Shown in pieces: positions 1 to 10,870 of a DNA stretch of 64,000 bases. Numbering within the stretch: the stretch's first letter is position 1; each line of letters begins with the position of its first letter. The notes under the pieces are model-generated. The model had not been told where the DNA came from. It saw nothing but the letters and a program-made list of their open reading frames with translations, and made no database searches. This stretch comes from Chamaea fasciata (taxonomy: Eukaryota; Chordata; Aves; Passeriformes; Sylviidae). The stretch is taken from positions 47,226,971-47,290,970 of the forward strand of contig JARCOQ010000003.1 of the NCBI GenBank assembly GCA_029207755.1, written 5' to 3'. The translations under genes were made by a program, and so were the position numbers.

Positions 1-977
1 GGGAACCTCACAGAGATATTTTGTGAAAGTATTCAGGCATGTGATTGTTGTTAATGGGATTACTCATGCACGCAGATTAAATGTGCAATCATAAGCACTT
101 GCAAGTAAGGCCAAAATATGTAAAAAAAAAAAAAAAAGGAGTAATGAAAATGAAGCAATTAACCTGTTTTGTAATGAAAATGAAGTCATTAATCTGTTTT
201 GCTTCTTACATGTAACTTCATTTAAGCAAAAAAAAATAAAGGCAGGATTTTACGACATAGAAATTAGAACAGAAGAAGTAACACATTTTCACTTGCTATT
301 AAAAGAAGTATGGCTTTTGAAAGAAATTCCGGGAAGTGTGCAGTTATTTCATTATGGAGAAGCCTGAATAATACAGAAACATAATACCTTGAAGCTGAAC
401 ACATCTAATGAAGAACATTTGTTACCAACGAAAGTATTGAAAAATCAAGAAAGTATTTAAAGTTATTCCTATATTATTGCATTAAGAATTTACTATGGTA
501 TCAGTAATACAGCAATATTAGAATGGCATACATAGATGTTAAAAATGGGGTAGATAAATTAAAGCAGTAGAAGGCTGCTTTTTACAAAGTTTTAAGCATG
601 AATACAGTTTCTTACATGGACACACAAACTTGTATTCCTCATATAAACCTGATACAAGCATCTGAGCAAATGAAAAATATGTATTACAAAATTACAGTGC
701 ATATAAAAGGAGTAACCCAGAAAAAAAAACCTACATAAATACATTCATATTTGATTAATTATTCATGCTATAAATCAAGAAGAAAGAATACTGCTACTTT
801 TGCAGTGCCCTCCTTACATCAAAATATATGCGTGCAGTTACCCCATATGGTGCTACATTCCTTGTACTTTCATTTTTTCTTGTACTTCAAATAATGTCAC
901 CTCTTTATTACCAATTTCTGACAAAATGTTGGCAATAGCTACTGCTGAACAAATTGAAATACCTTGCATATATTTAC
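1..977 (-). other. UST: UST intron after exon 5 (donor side, partial)
   Basis: AT-rich intronic sequence running off the left edge of the window. It contains an A16 run at 122-137 and a 30-bp tandem duplication at 141-200. No coding potential or recognised transposon is visible, and no acceptor of the next UST exon is recognisable, so the intron continues outside the window. Confidence 0.85.
141..200. repeat. Tandem duplication of a 30-bp unit
   Basis: Two adjacent 30-bp copies, both starting GTAATGAAAATGAAG and ending CTGTTTT, at 141-170 and 171-200, with three mismatches. The pair directly follows an A16 run. Confidence 0.9.
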
Positions 978-1075
978 CTGCATCTTGGATGCTGTCCACA
1001 GAAATACGGTATGATGTAAAATAACTTGGGATTAGAACATTCAGGGTAGTTTTCAAGGATACATACATTAATGTC
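978..1075 (-). CDS. UST: UST coding exon 5: cysteine-rich acceptor-side segment
   Basis: This 98-nt exon begins after a TTTCTTTCCTCCCCCACAG acceptor and encodes DINVCILENYPECSNPKLFY followed by IIPYFCGQHPRC. It ends with two bases of a split Arg codon before a GTAAAT donor. Phase is 0 in and 2 out, so it continues exon 4 (ending ERYL) in frame. The three regularly spaced cysteines plus the FCGQHPRC pair match UST, and a similar Cys pattern around IPFFCGHSSEC occurs in HS2ST1. One residue is unusual: valine (GTA) precedes the first cysteine, where UST and HS2ST1 as I recall them have glutamate (NEC or DEC). The remaining exons, encoding the end of the catalytic domain and the acidic C-terminus, are expected to the left of position 1. 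Confidence 0.95.
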
Positions 1076-1497
1076 CTGTGGGGGAGGAAAGAAAAAAAAT
1101 TACTGTATTTTCCTTTCTCCATTAGCAACTGTTTTCTTTATCTTATACTTTTTACAGTCATCTCAGGGTCAAAGCATCGTACTGAGGCTGTGACAAATAT
1201 CTTAAATGTCAGCTATTGGTCCATTTATCTACTTCTTAGTATCAACAGGGGAAACAAAAAGTTACTTTGTCCTAGAATGCACAAAGCAATTTTTCCTCCT
1301 TCCTGCAAACCCCACAATTATTATACTAAGATTACTGTATGAGTCAAAGTGGGACACATTAATCAACTTTCATACTGAGTAACATTTAAAATATTCAGAA
1401 GATTATTTTCAGGCTCTTCTTTCTTCTAAATACACCCTGGAGGAAACCTGAAGTAGCCAGAATAAATAAAATTGAGACAACAATTATTAACTATCCT

Positions 1498-1530
1498 CCC
1501 CCCCCCCCCCCCCTCTTTTTTTTTTTTTTT
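1498..1530. repeat. C16 run followed by T15 run
   Basis: Sixteen C at 1498-1513, then TC, then fifteen T at 1516-1530. On the transcribed strand this is an A run followed by a G run, about 420 nt upstream of UST exon 5. Length in the assembly may be unreliable. Confidence 0.9.
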
Positions 1531-4362
1531 AAATTCTGCGGCATTCAATGACTGGAATGAAGAAATGTAAGCTGTAATTTGTACATCGCACTCAATATTA
1601 GAACATACATCACTTTTGGTTACAATTCTGTAAACTCCTCAGATTTTCAGAACTGAATGGTGCAAAGCCTACTGAGAAAAGGGGTTATTAGAAAGCATTC
1701 ATCATTTTAATGAAATATCATTCATCTAATTAGAAGCTATTTATCATTTTTCAAAGACTAGGCATAGCTACTGAAGCCTGAGAAACTGTATTCCATTTAT
1801 AGCTTTACTTCAGCACAATAATAAACACGTGGGATTGAATTCCATTATCCTTATCTAATCTGATTGAGCCTTACTCTGCAAGCAGACATACTCACTCCAG
1901 AGATATACAGGGCAAAAAAATGGATAAGACAACAAAAGCAAGGACGGAAGGATCTTACCTTTGAAGAATCAATCTTTGTTGTTATTTAGATATGTGCTCT
2001 CACAATGCTATAGGTGCTACACGCATCAACATCAAACTAACAACTAAAAATCTATATTTTATCAAGTAAATAAAATGTGATAGAGAATGGTCCAAAAGAG
2101 AGATGCACTTGGAAGCACGGAAGACATAGACAGCATTTTCTGCTCTCCCAGGGGAGGTCAGGGTACAGGCCTTCAGCCACAGTATCTGCATCTGAGGCCT
2201 CATCAGAGAAAAGCTCTTCCCAGAACTTCAGTCCTCTCACCCAACATTATTAGAGTCCCTCTTGCGTCTGTAAGCTTTTTAAGGTACATTTCTGATTCCT
2301 ACTCTGTCTCATAGTTATGTGAATCCAACTTCATAAGCACACCAGAAGACTCTGGGCTAGGAAATAAATCACATGGTGAGGAACCATAAAGAAAACAACA
2401 TAAAAATTGCCAGCTGGGATACAAACAGTCCCTTTCCCCTGCTCCCCACAGTATATTCAAGGCTTGCCTTAAACACATTCCAGAAGACCTGAATCTTGAC
2501 ATTAAAGGCTCTGAGCTGAAGCTAACCAGCCCCCCATTCTCCATGCTATGGTTACTAAGAAATCTTACTGTGGATGTACAGATTGCACAGGCAATGTGCC
2601 TCTCCTATCATCCCAGTAGGGTTTTTTAACATGAATTACAAATTGCACTTATTTAAAGGCTCATTGTGCTGTTACTATAGACACCCACACCAGCGATGTT
2701 TTCAGTGATATGTATTTTTCGCTTTCATAAGAACCTAAAGACCTGCAATGAATCAAATAGATTGCTTATATTTAAAAAAATCTGAAATACTGCCCTGACA
2801 ATACTTTAAATTATGTCCTAGCTGGCTTGCACTTGATAGACAGATTAGATGGAGGATGGGTAGAACACCTACATAAGACTTAACATGTCTGTAGCAACAC
2901 CCAGCTAAGAACATTATCTCTCTTCTCACTCGCATACAAAGGCAAATGGACATCAGCTCCCAACAAAAACTTACCATTTCTTTGCAAGAATAATGAATAT
3001 GGTGAGTCTGAAAATATTCCCTGAGATGAGTATCAATACCCAACACAAAAGTGTAACCAGGACCTTCTTGTAATTGTGAAAACGGTATTTGATTCACATG
3101 GCCAGAGAAACATCTGTGCAATCAAAGCAATGTAAATTCACGCGGAAAATCCTGCAGCTTTAAAAGTAAACAGCTGATACTAACTCAAAAAAAGATTTTT
3201 AATGTCCTCTTTAGGGCAAACTGATGTAGGATTACTGAAACAACCAGGCTGGCTCTAATCTAACCCACTCCTTGTTGATAACTCAAGGTTTAAGATAAAG
3301 GCCAGGTGAGCTTTCATAGAAACCTATAAACTTTTGCCACACAAGGACATGCACTTCACCTTCCTGACATCAGAAGCATCAGGCCTTCCCCACAGTAGAA
3401 GCACTGCCCCTCCCAGGCTTTGTTTACCACCACTGCTGTCATCTGTATTCCAGCTGCTGGCGTGTCCTCGTGCATTTGCAGCACCCGCTCACTCCATGAG
3501 ATGTGAAATCAGTTTTCAACCAAAAAAGTGGGTGAAAAAGGTCAGCCTGAGGTGTGCTAGTCATTACAAAACTTAAACACACCTACAGGAAGATGCTTTT
3601 TGGTGCTAGCGGCACTCAGGAATTCCTGTGGTTTTTTTTTTTTCTGAGCATGGAAAGCCAAGGTGAAACGCCGTTATTCTAGGCAGTGTTACACTGCTAT
3701 CCTAAGCAGCATTAATTAAGCCACATCTCCCAGTGAGAACATGCTTTCTCAGCAGAACACAGATCTTTCAGGGCAGAAATGTTTCTATGTGAGACAAAAA
3801 CTTGCAAGATGACAGAAGACAGCCTTGCTCATTTAAATCACTGGAGGGGCCTTGTAAAAAAATTATTTTAACACAGTTTGGAAAGATACAGAAGGAAACA
3901 CAAAGAGCTACTTTCATCGTAACCTTTCACCGTAAAGAAAGCAGTATTTTACTTTATTCCTCAGCTCCTGGCTACAATTCATATCACTCACATCCCACTG
4001 GGCTTGTGTCTTCAATGGGGCAGTGGGAGGCCTGGGAATCAGCCCTGCGGCTCCAAGTAACAACAGAAACTGGCTTTCTATTAAATAGTACTGTATTTTT
4101 CTGCTCATGTAACTATTTTGTCTGAGAAGTTAAACTGGTAATTTCTGCTTCCTTCTTCTGTAAAACTGTCTTTAAAATAGAAATCACAACATGCCTTAAT
4201 CCTTTAATCTGTCAATGAGTCAGACTACTGATCTATGAGAAATATATCAAAGGTGCATTATTAATTTATTTTTTTTTTTTTAGATTAGTGACAAACAATT
4301 TAATTTGCCATAGTGAGCTCATACATGCTATAAGAAGAAATCAGCACCTGATTAAAAATATT

Positions 4363-4692
4363 TCATGGAATCATTGAATCATCAGGTTTGGAAGAGACCT
4401 TCAAGATCATCTAGTTCAACTGTTAACCCAGCACCACCATAATCACTCCTTAATCGTATCTCCAGCTGGCACACCAGATGCCTCTTGAACACTTCCAGAG
4501 ATGGTGACTCCATCATTTCCCTGGGCAACTTATTACAATGTCTAATACCTCTTTTGGTGAAGTTTTGTTTTTCTAATATCTCATCTGAACTTCCCTGATG
4601 TAACTGAAGGACATGTCCAATCATCCTTTCATTTCCAACTCATTAAAGCTCCTTTCAGGTAGCTGTAGAGAGTGAAGGGCTACAAAAATCCC
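4363..4692 (-). mobile_element. CR1 LINE 3' fragment (0.33 kb)
   Basis: Begins TCATGGAATCATTGAATCAT, the reversed CR1 terminal repeat, followed by GGTTTGGAAGAGACCTTCAA and ending near CTCCTTTCAGGTAGCTGTAG, which is CR1 3' UTR text. 5'-truncated and non-coding; same orientation as UST. Confidence 0.88.
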
Positions 4693-6039
4693 TTGGGAAT
4701 TTTAATGCCATCACAAAAAGAGCAAATTTTAAGGTGTTCTTTTGTAGAGCAATAAGCAATTTACTGAAGTTAATGTCTTATGACAAACTTAAGATGTGAC
4801 ACAAGATTTGAGAACTTTCCTTTCCTCCTAATACAAATTCCTGAGAGTACTGACAAAAAGAGTAATTTGTTTTTTATCCAGTAGAAGGAACACCCAAAGA
4901 AAAAAGAAGAAAGAAAAAAAAAGAAAGGAAAATCTTGTGTTTCAAGGCATGCCCTATTTTTCCATTATCGGTGTTTCAACCAAAAATTACAGAAACACCA
5001 CATTTTGCCGTGGATGCATTACAATTATTAGTAGCCCTGACAATTTAAAATAAGGAATCATAACTCAAATACATACATGCCTTGCAAATAATTTCCATTC
5101 CATTTCTATCTGTTGTTCATCTATGGGAAAACCACAAAAATATCCTTTCTCTCACAATCAAAACAAAGATACACATCCTCTTTCTATGCCCTGCCCCTGT
5201 GAGATACCACAACTTCCAAGAAACCAGGAGACCTTGCACATAGCCCAGGAACAGTGCATGCTCCTTCAGTCTGAAGGGTGAAGATGTGGAGGTGTGTCAG
5301 CAACAACCTAAATTTCAAGTTTTCACTAAAGGAAATTAAATAAAATGATGTGGAAAACCAGTGACTGAGCCCAGTCTACGGTGATCTCTCCTGCTTACAT
5401 GGCTGTTCTTCATACACCACCACAGTCAGTAGTGCAGCCTAGTTCTCACTGTTGCCAGCCAAGGAAAATTCTTCCACTCTCCTGAGAGCCACCGAGAATC
5501 CTCTCGCAGCTTGTAAAGTGTTTTCTCACATAGTTGGTGTTTGTAAAGAGGTCAAACTGAGCATTACATCCTGAGGACAACGTTGCATCGTATGAACTAA
5601 ACACAGCCATGCTAAAAAATCCGTAACATAATTCCCCACCTACTCTGGCCCCAGCTTGGGAGCTCTGGGTGGCCTTAGAGGGCTTGGAAAGAAAATGCAA
5701 ACGTGATGTCTCAGAAAAGGGTTTGTGAATACAAATACGACATGAAAGAAGGAAAAGCAGAACTTCCTACTTTGGAAGGCCGTAGAAAGACTGAAAAGTC
5801 AAGGCATAGAAGGCTTCCAAGTATAAATGTAACACAACTTACTAAACCTTATTCAGGAGCACAAATTATTTACACATTTTAATGAAACATAAGATGCAAT
5901 GCAACACATTTTTAACCCTAGTTAGAGAGACTTTTACTTCACCAGGTGGTATTTAATGTTTTTATTCGATCCCAATCAAGTATTTGGATAACTTGAGCAC
6001 ACAGCAGCAAGATGACTTCTTTCTTTTAAATACACCTGT

Positions 6040-6604
6040 TATCTGTTTGTGCATCTATGCCAACAGCACTGGCAGCAGATTGCTCTGGGGTTGGGCAGGT
6101 GCTGGGCGTTGGTTCCCAAATCAACATTGCCTACATAGTCAAAGCCAAATGTTTCCCATCCTGTGCTGTTGTGGCACTGAGGCCTTCCAAGGTGGGCTGC
6201 CAGGCGGGGTGGACTGTGCCAAACTGTGTGGGATGATTTTCCTCTGGAGATGACAGCAAGCTGGACAAGTTTACTGGGACACCAGTGGCAGGGTGCAGAG
6301 TGACCAGTGGGCATCTTGGGGAGAAGCTCCACAAGATGGCAGAGCAGACCCAGCTAACCCTACAAGGCAGGTTTCTGTCCCCAGATGCCCCCCTGCACCA
6401 GCTGTAATAGCCCCTGCACTTCTGTGAGGCTCGGCCAGCTCCAAAAGCAACAGAAACCCTTTTACGTTCCGCCTCCAGTGCATCCTGGTCCTCTACCAGA
6501 AGAGTGAACAACATGGGGCTCGCTCACATTAATGATACCGCAGCACTCCAGCTGCACAGGCAACACAGGCTACAGTGGATAACTTCAATCACTGCATTAA
6601 CTTC
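6040..6604. other. GC-richer unexplained block next to the old LTR
   Basis: This block is clearly richer in G and C than the intron around it and directly abuts the truncated LTR at 6605. It has long stop-free stretches on both strands, including one of 127 codons on the minus strand (6514-6131), but none resembles a protein I recognise. It could be the diverged remainder of the LTR, retroviral internal sequence too decayed to name, or unrelated single-copy DNA. Confidence 0.3.
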
Positions 6605-7077
6605 TTTTACAGCCTCCCTTGGGCATCCACCCTCTTATGTCTGGGGTCCTCCATGGACTGCAGGTGGATCTTTGCTTCACTGTGGACCTCCATGGGCTGC
6701 AGGGTGAAATCTGTCTCACTATGGTCAGGGGAATCTCAGCTCTGCTGTAACACCTTCTCCCCACTCCTTCTGCATCGACCTTGGTGTCTGCAGAGCTGTT
6801 CCTATTGTATAGTGTCACTCCTCTCTTTTCCAGCTGCAATTGCTCCTGTGCAGTAGCTTCTTTCCCTTCTTAAATAGATTATCCTAGAAGCGCTACCACC
6901 ATCACTGAAGAACTCACCCTTGGCCAGCAGTGGACCCATCATGGAGCTGACTGGCATTGACTCCACTGGACATGGGCGAAGCTTCTGGCAGCTTCTCACA
7001 GAAGCCACCCCTGTAGCCTCTCTGCCCTCCAGTCCCCCATCACGACTACCAAGAGCTTGCTGTGCAAACTCAGTACA
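6605..7077 (-). mobile_element. Decayed, truncated ERVL LTR of the same long family
   Basis: Read on the minus strand this stretch follows the first ~470 bp of the LTR at 60.8 kb: GTTTGCACAGCAAGCTC at the start, then GGTGGCTTCTGTGAGAAG, TTTAAGAAGGGAAAGAAG, AACAGCTCTGCAGACACCAA and CAGCCCATGGAGGTCCACAG. It is clearly more diverged than the intact copy, so an older insertion. Similarity stops near 6605, where the 3' half of the LTR is missing or unrecognisable. It lies in sense orientation with UST. Confidence 0.8.
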
Positions 7078-8110
7078 TTTTTGTAGAGGATAATTCTGGG
7101 GTTTCTTTGAATTGGCTTTCTAATTTCTTCTGGCAAAATGCATGTTTTTGCTTTCCTGCCTCCCCCCACCACATTTGTAAATAGGCTGCCAAGTTTAATT
7201 CCTGCTTTATTTTGCCTGGGCTAACTCGCCTGGACTCTTTTGCCTGGGCTAAATCGCCTGACTTTTCAGCCAACAATGTATTAAGCTTTTTTTTCTGGCC
7301 TCTTAACAAGTGAAGTGGCAGCAAACAAAACAGCATCTTCTGCTAACCATCTACATTTTCATTAAGTGCAGACATACTTCACTCATATACAAATTTTTGC
7401 TGGCATTGACATAGCAAAAGTGATGAACTATGCCCACAATGCTACTATTTAGATGCGACAAACATGAAATACATTTGTACATCACTATTTTCTAACTTAA
7501 AATGATGTACAACATCAAGAAAATACATAGGTGGACATATTTTTCTCTTTTCTGTCATCTGAAATCATGTTAGTAATTTGTCAAAGATAAATTTTAGTGG
7601 TAAGAATGGAATCGCTTCATAGTTGTAAGCAGACACCTTATCATGTGTTTCTTTTCCATTGCTTTTGTATTTTTCACCTCAAACCATCTTAGTACGGGAA
7701 ATACAAAAAAAAAAAAAAATAGAAAGAAATTGCCAAAAAAGGGCGAGTGGCTGCCAGCTGGAAGCAGTGTGTAAGCATTAAATAACCATCCTATTACAGA
7801 GGGCACAGATCCAGGAAAGACAAAAAATGAAGATCATTATACTGTAATCAAGAATGAATCCCACTGGCAACTAACAGCAGGGAGAAAGTACATCTGCTAA
7901 TTCTGTTTACTAACACTTCTTCAAAAAATAACCTGGAAAATTTGTCTGCTTGGGTTACGAGCTTTAATAAAACCAGTTAGGGATGGTATACATTCAATTT
8001 GGCAAATGCCAAGCAGGAAATACCCACCACCTCAAGGGCTTTTTAGCCTTCCCTAAAAGGAGGGCACATGGACTCGACTCTAGCAAATTGCCTGTGAGAA
8101 AAACAACAAG

Positions 8111-9240
8111 TCATGGAATGGTTTGGGCTGCATGAGACCTTAAGATCACCTAGTTCCAAATCCCCTGGCAAGGCAGGGATACCTTCCACTAGGCCCTACC
8201 CAGCCTGGTCTCCCCAACACCTCCGGGGGATGGGGCACCCACAACTTCTGTGGCAACCTGCTCCAACAACCATCACAGTAAGGAATTTCTTCCTAAACTC
8301 TAAACTTGCCATCTTTCAGTTTAAAGCCATTGCCCCTTGTCCTGCCACTACACTCTGTTTTTAAAAAGTCCTTCTTCAGCTTTCTTGTAGGCCCCCTTCA
8401 GGTTCTGCAAGGCTGCTCTAACGTCTCTGCTTCCCTTCCCCAGGCTGAACAGCCCCAATGCTCTCAGCCTGTTTTCATAGGAGAAGTGCTCCAGCCCGCT
8501 AATCATCTTCATGGACATCCTCTGGACTTGCTTCAACAGATCCATGTCCTTGTTATGTTGAGGGCTCCAGAGCTGGACTCAGCACTCCAGGTGGAGTCAT
8601 AAAAGAAAAAGTCATAGAAGGTGGAGTCTCACTTCCCTTGACCTGCTGGCCAGGCTGCTTTTGTTGCAGCGCAGGATACAATTGTCTTTCAGGGCTGTAG
8701 GTGCACATTTGGCTCATGTCTAGCCTCTGAACTACCAGCACCCCCAAACCCTCCTCCTCAGGGCTGCTCTCCATCTTGACTCAGGTGCAGGCCCTTGTAC
8801 TTGGCCTTGTCGAACTCTATGAAGTTCACAAGGGCCCACTTCTTGAGCTTGTCCAGGTGCCTCTGAACAACATCCCCTCCTTCCGGTGGGTCAACCACAC
8901 CACGCAGCTCGGTGTCATCAGTGCACTTGCTGAGGGTACGCTCGATCCCACTGCCAGAGACACCAACAAAGATGTCAAATGGCGCCAGTCCCACTACTGA
9001 CCCCAAGGAATACCACTTGCCACTGGTCTCCACTTGGACACTGAGCCTCTACTGCAACTCTTGGAGCATGACCAACCAGCTGATTCCTTACTAACTGATC
9101 CATCCATTAGTTAGTAAGGAATCCACATCTCTCCAGTTTAGAGACAAGAATGTTGTGCAGGACACGTCAAATGCTTTGCACAAATCAACAGATACATCCA
9201 GCAATTTGTGCTCACAGAAGATTAGTTCTAGAGCACAGTC
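8111..9240 (-). mobile_element. CR1 LINE fragment with reverse transcriptase remnant (1.1 kb)
   Basis: The plus-strand text starting TCATGGAATGGTTTGGGCTG is the reverse of a CR1 3' end, and the element reads leftward to it. On the minus strand around 9033-8758 a stop-free stretch contains FDIFVGVSGSGIERTLSK, then CTDDTEL in place of the usual FADDTKL active-site box. It continues with DVVQRHLDKLKKWALVNF and FDKAKYKGLHL, the conserved region after the catalytic Asp pair. The catalytic Asp pair survives, but the frame is broken on both sides and the 5' part is missing, so it is a dead 5'-truncated copy. A 15-bp inverted repeat at 9082-9123 lies within it. Confidence 0.9.
9082..9123. repeat. 15-bp perfect inverted repeat inside CR1
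   Basis: GATTCCTTACTAACT at 9082-9096 is the exact reverse complement of AGTTAGTAAGGAATC at 9109-9123, with a 12-nt spacer. In RNA the stem could extend inward by G-U and A-U pairs. It sits in the 5' part of the CR1 fragment. Confidence 0.9.
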
Positions 9241-10190
9241 AAAGTTAACTTCTGACAGGGATCAGCCTCAGCCTGGAGCTGACTGTGAGGTTGAAGTCAG
9301 TGGGCTGGGAGTGGACAGAGATGCCACTGGTGGATGAGGATGTTCCCGGTAGGGGGTGGTCTCACCACACCTGGCAATGCAGGGCAGCCTTGGCTGCTCC
9401 TTTCCCAGCAAGAAAGGCTGCTACAGAAGATTCAGGTTGTTGAGAAGTATTTTAGCCCAACCTTTCCTAAAGGAGAAGCAAGTTTACCAGGCTCCCATTT
9501 GTTCAATCTGTTACAAAAAATTCATATCCACTCTAATTCATAGCAATGCTTTACTGCTCCTACTGTCTCTAGTCATACTCTACTAGTATCTGACACAAAA
9601 CCACCCTAATGTCAGTCAGAAAACTGCCTTGTCTTGATCTCAATGAACTCAAGGAATAGTACGACATCTGCTTCATAGCACATTTTTGTTCACCTGAGGA
9701 TTTACATTTCCCTACAGAAATTTATTTTTAAGACCATCGTCTGGACTCTTCAATTTTTTCAGAAGTGTTAAAACAATTTTTAACTTGGGCTTTTTCAGTA
9801 AAACCAGAAAAGACCCTGCCAATGCCTTAGTAAATTCTCACTGAACAAGGTAGTCATGAAGGGAATTAAGGAATCATTTCACATCTCTGGCTCCTGGAAC
9901 CCAGCATCTTTTGTTTACCTTGAAATGCTGTATCCCAGAAACCACTTGTGCTAAAACATTTTTTAAAAAAAACAAATTGGAGGAGATACACAGGAAATCA
10001 TCATGTAACAGTGTGGATTGTCACCTCTCTAATTTTTAAAATGTTAAAAGCATCAATGTTCAGCCAAGTTAATTGTAATACTAAGACTCTGTGACCTGTA
10101 TTAACAGCAAGTCCTGCACACAACTGAGCAGTAATATGCATGACCAGATTACTCAGAATGAAAAATCATGTAATGGGAAAAACCACAGGA

Positions 10191-10305
10191 CATCACAGAA
10201 TCATAGAATCGTTTGGATTGGAAGGGAAGCTAAAGAGCATCTCATTCCAACCACCCTGCCATGGGCAGGGACACCTTCCACTACACCATGTGTTGTTCAC
10301 ATACA
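10191..10305 (-). mobile_element. Short CR1 3' end (about 115 bp)
   Basis: CATCACAGAATCATAGAATC followed by GTTTGGATTGGAAGGGA and CTGCCATGGGCAGGGACACC is the reversed 3' end of a CR1 LINE. It is heavily 5'-truncated. Confidence 0.88.
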
Positions 10306-10560
10306 GAAAAGGGCTCTCTAGAAAGAGCATAAGTTAGGAAAAAGAGTCTTGAACTGAGGTGACAGTCAAAGACACCTTAGAAAAAATGGATAAAATAAAC
10401 AGAATATTGCCAAAACCTAGCTAGTATTAGACAACACTTAGGAAGAACACAATCAGCAAGGGGAAGAACCAGCGACAGCAGAAAAGCCTCTCTATCTTGC
10501 AACACGTCTTTTTTTTAATCCAGTCACTAAAAATGCAACAAACATCCTTTGTTCCCAGCA

Positions 10561-10561
<1 letters not shown>

Positions 10562-10608
<47 letters not shown>

Positions 10609-10621
10609 AGAGAGAGAGAGA
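10562..10621. repeat. A44 run fused to a (GA)n microsatellite
   Basis: Forty-four consecutive A (10562-10605) run into about eight GA units, then into AAGAAAAGAGAGG. No polyadenylation signal or recognisable retrocopy body lies to the left, so this reads as a simple repeat and not a retroposon tail. Confidence 0.9.
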
Positions 10622-10845
10622 AGAAAAGAGAGGATAGCATGATTAAGGATGGGAAGCTAAAGACAGGAATAAAATAGCCGGCTTTCTTAGTGAAATGAGA
10701 CACTGAGTAAAGTTGCACAGCATCTGTGCTGAGACAATTCTTGAGAATAACAAAGAAGGGTTAACAGCAAAATAGCAAATTTTTTAGGGAATATTAATGG
10801 GAGCAGATAAAAAATCTGACCTCAAGGGGATACAGAACGACTCTA

Positions 10846-10870
10846 TAATGCTGAAGGACATTCAGCATTA
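10846..10870. repeat. 10-bp perfect hairpin
   Basis: TAATGCTGAA at 10846-10855 and TTCAGCATTA at 10861-10870 are reverse complements, separated by GGACA. Confidence 0.85.

Noticed and set aside
2753..3121. 122-codon open frame on the minus strand
   Set aside because: No recognisable domain, no good splice borders and no similarity to UST. Ordinary intronic open frame.
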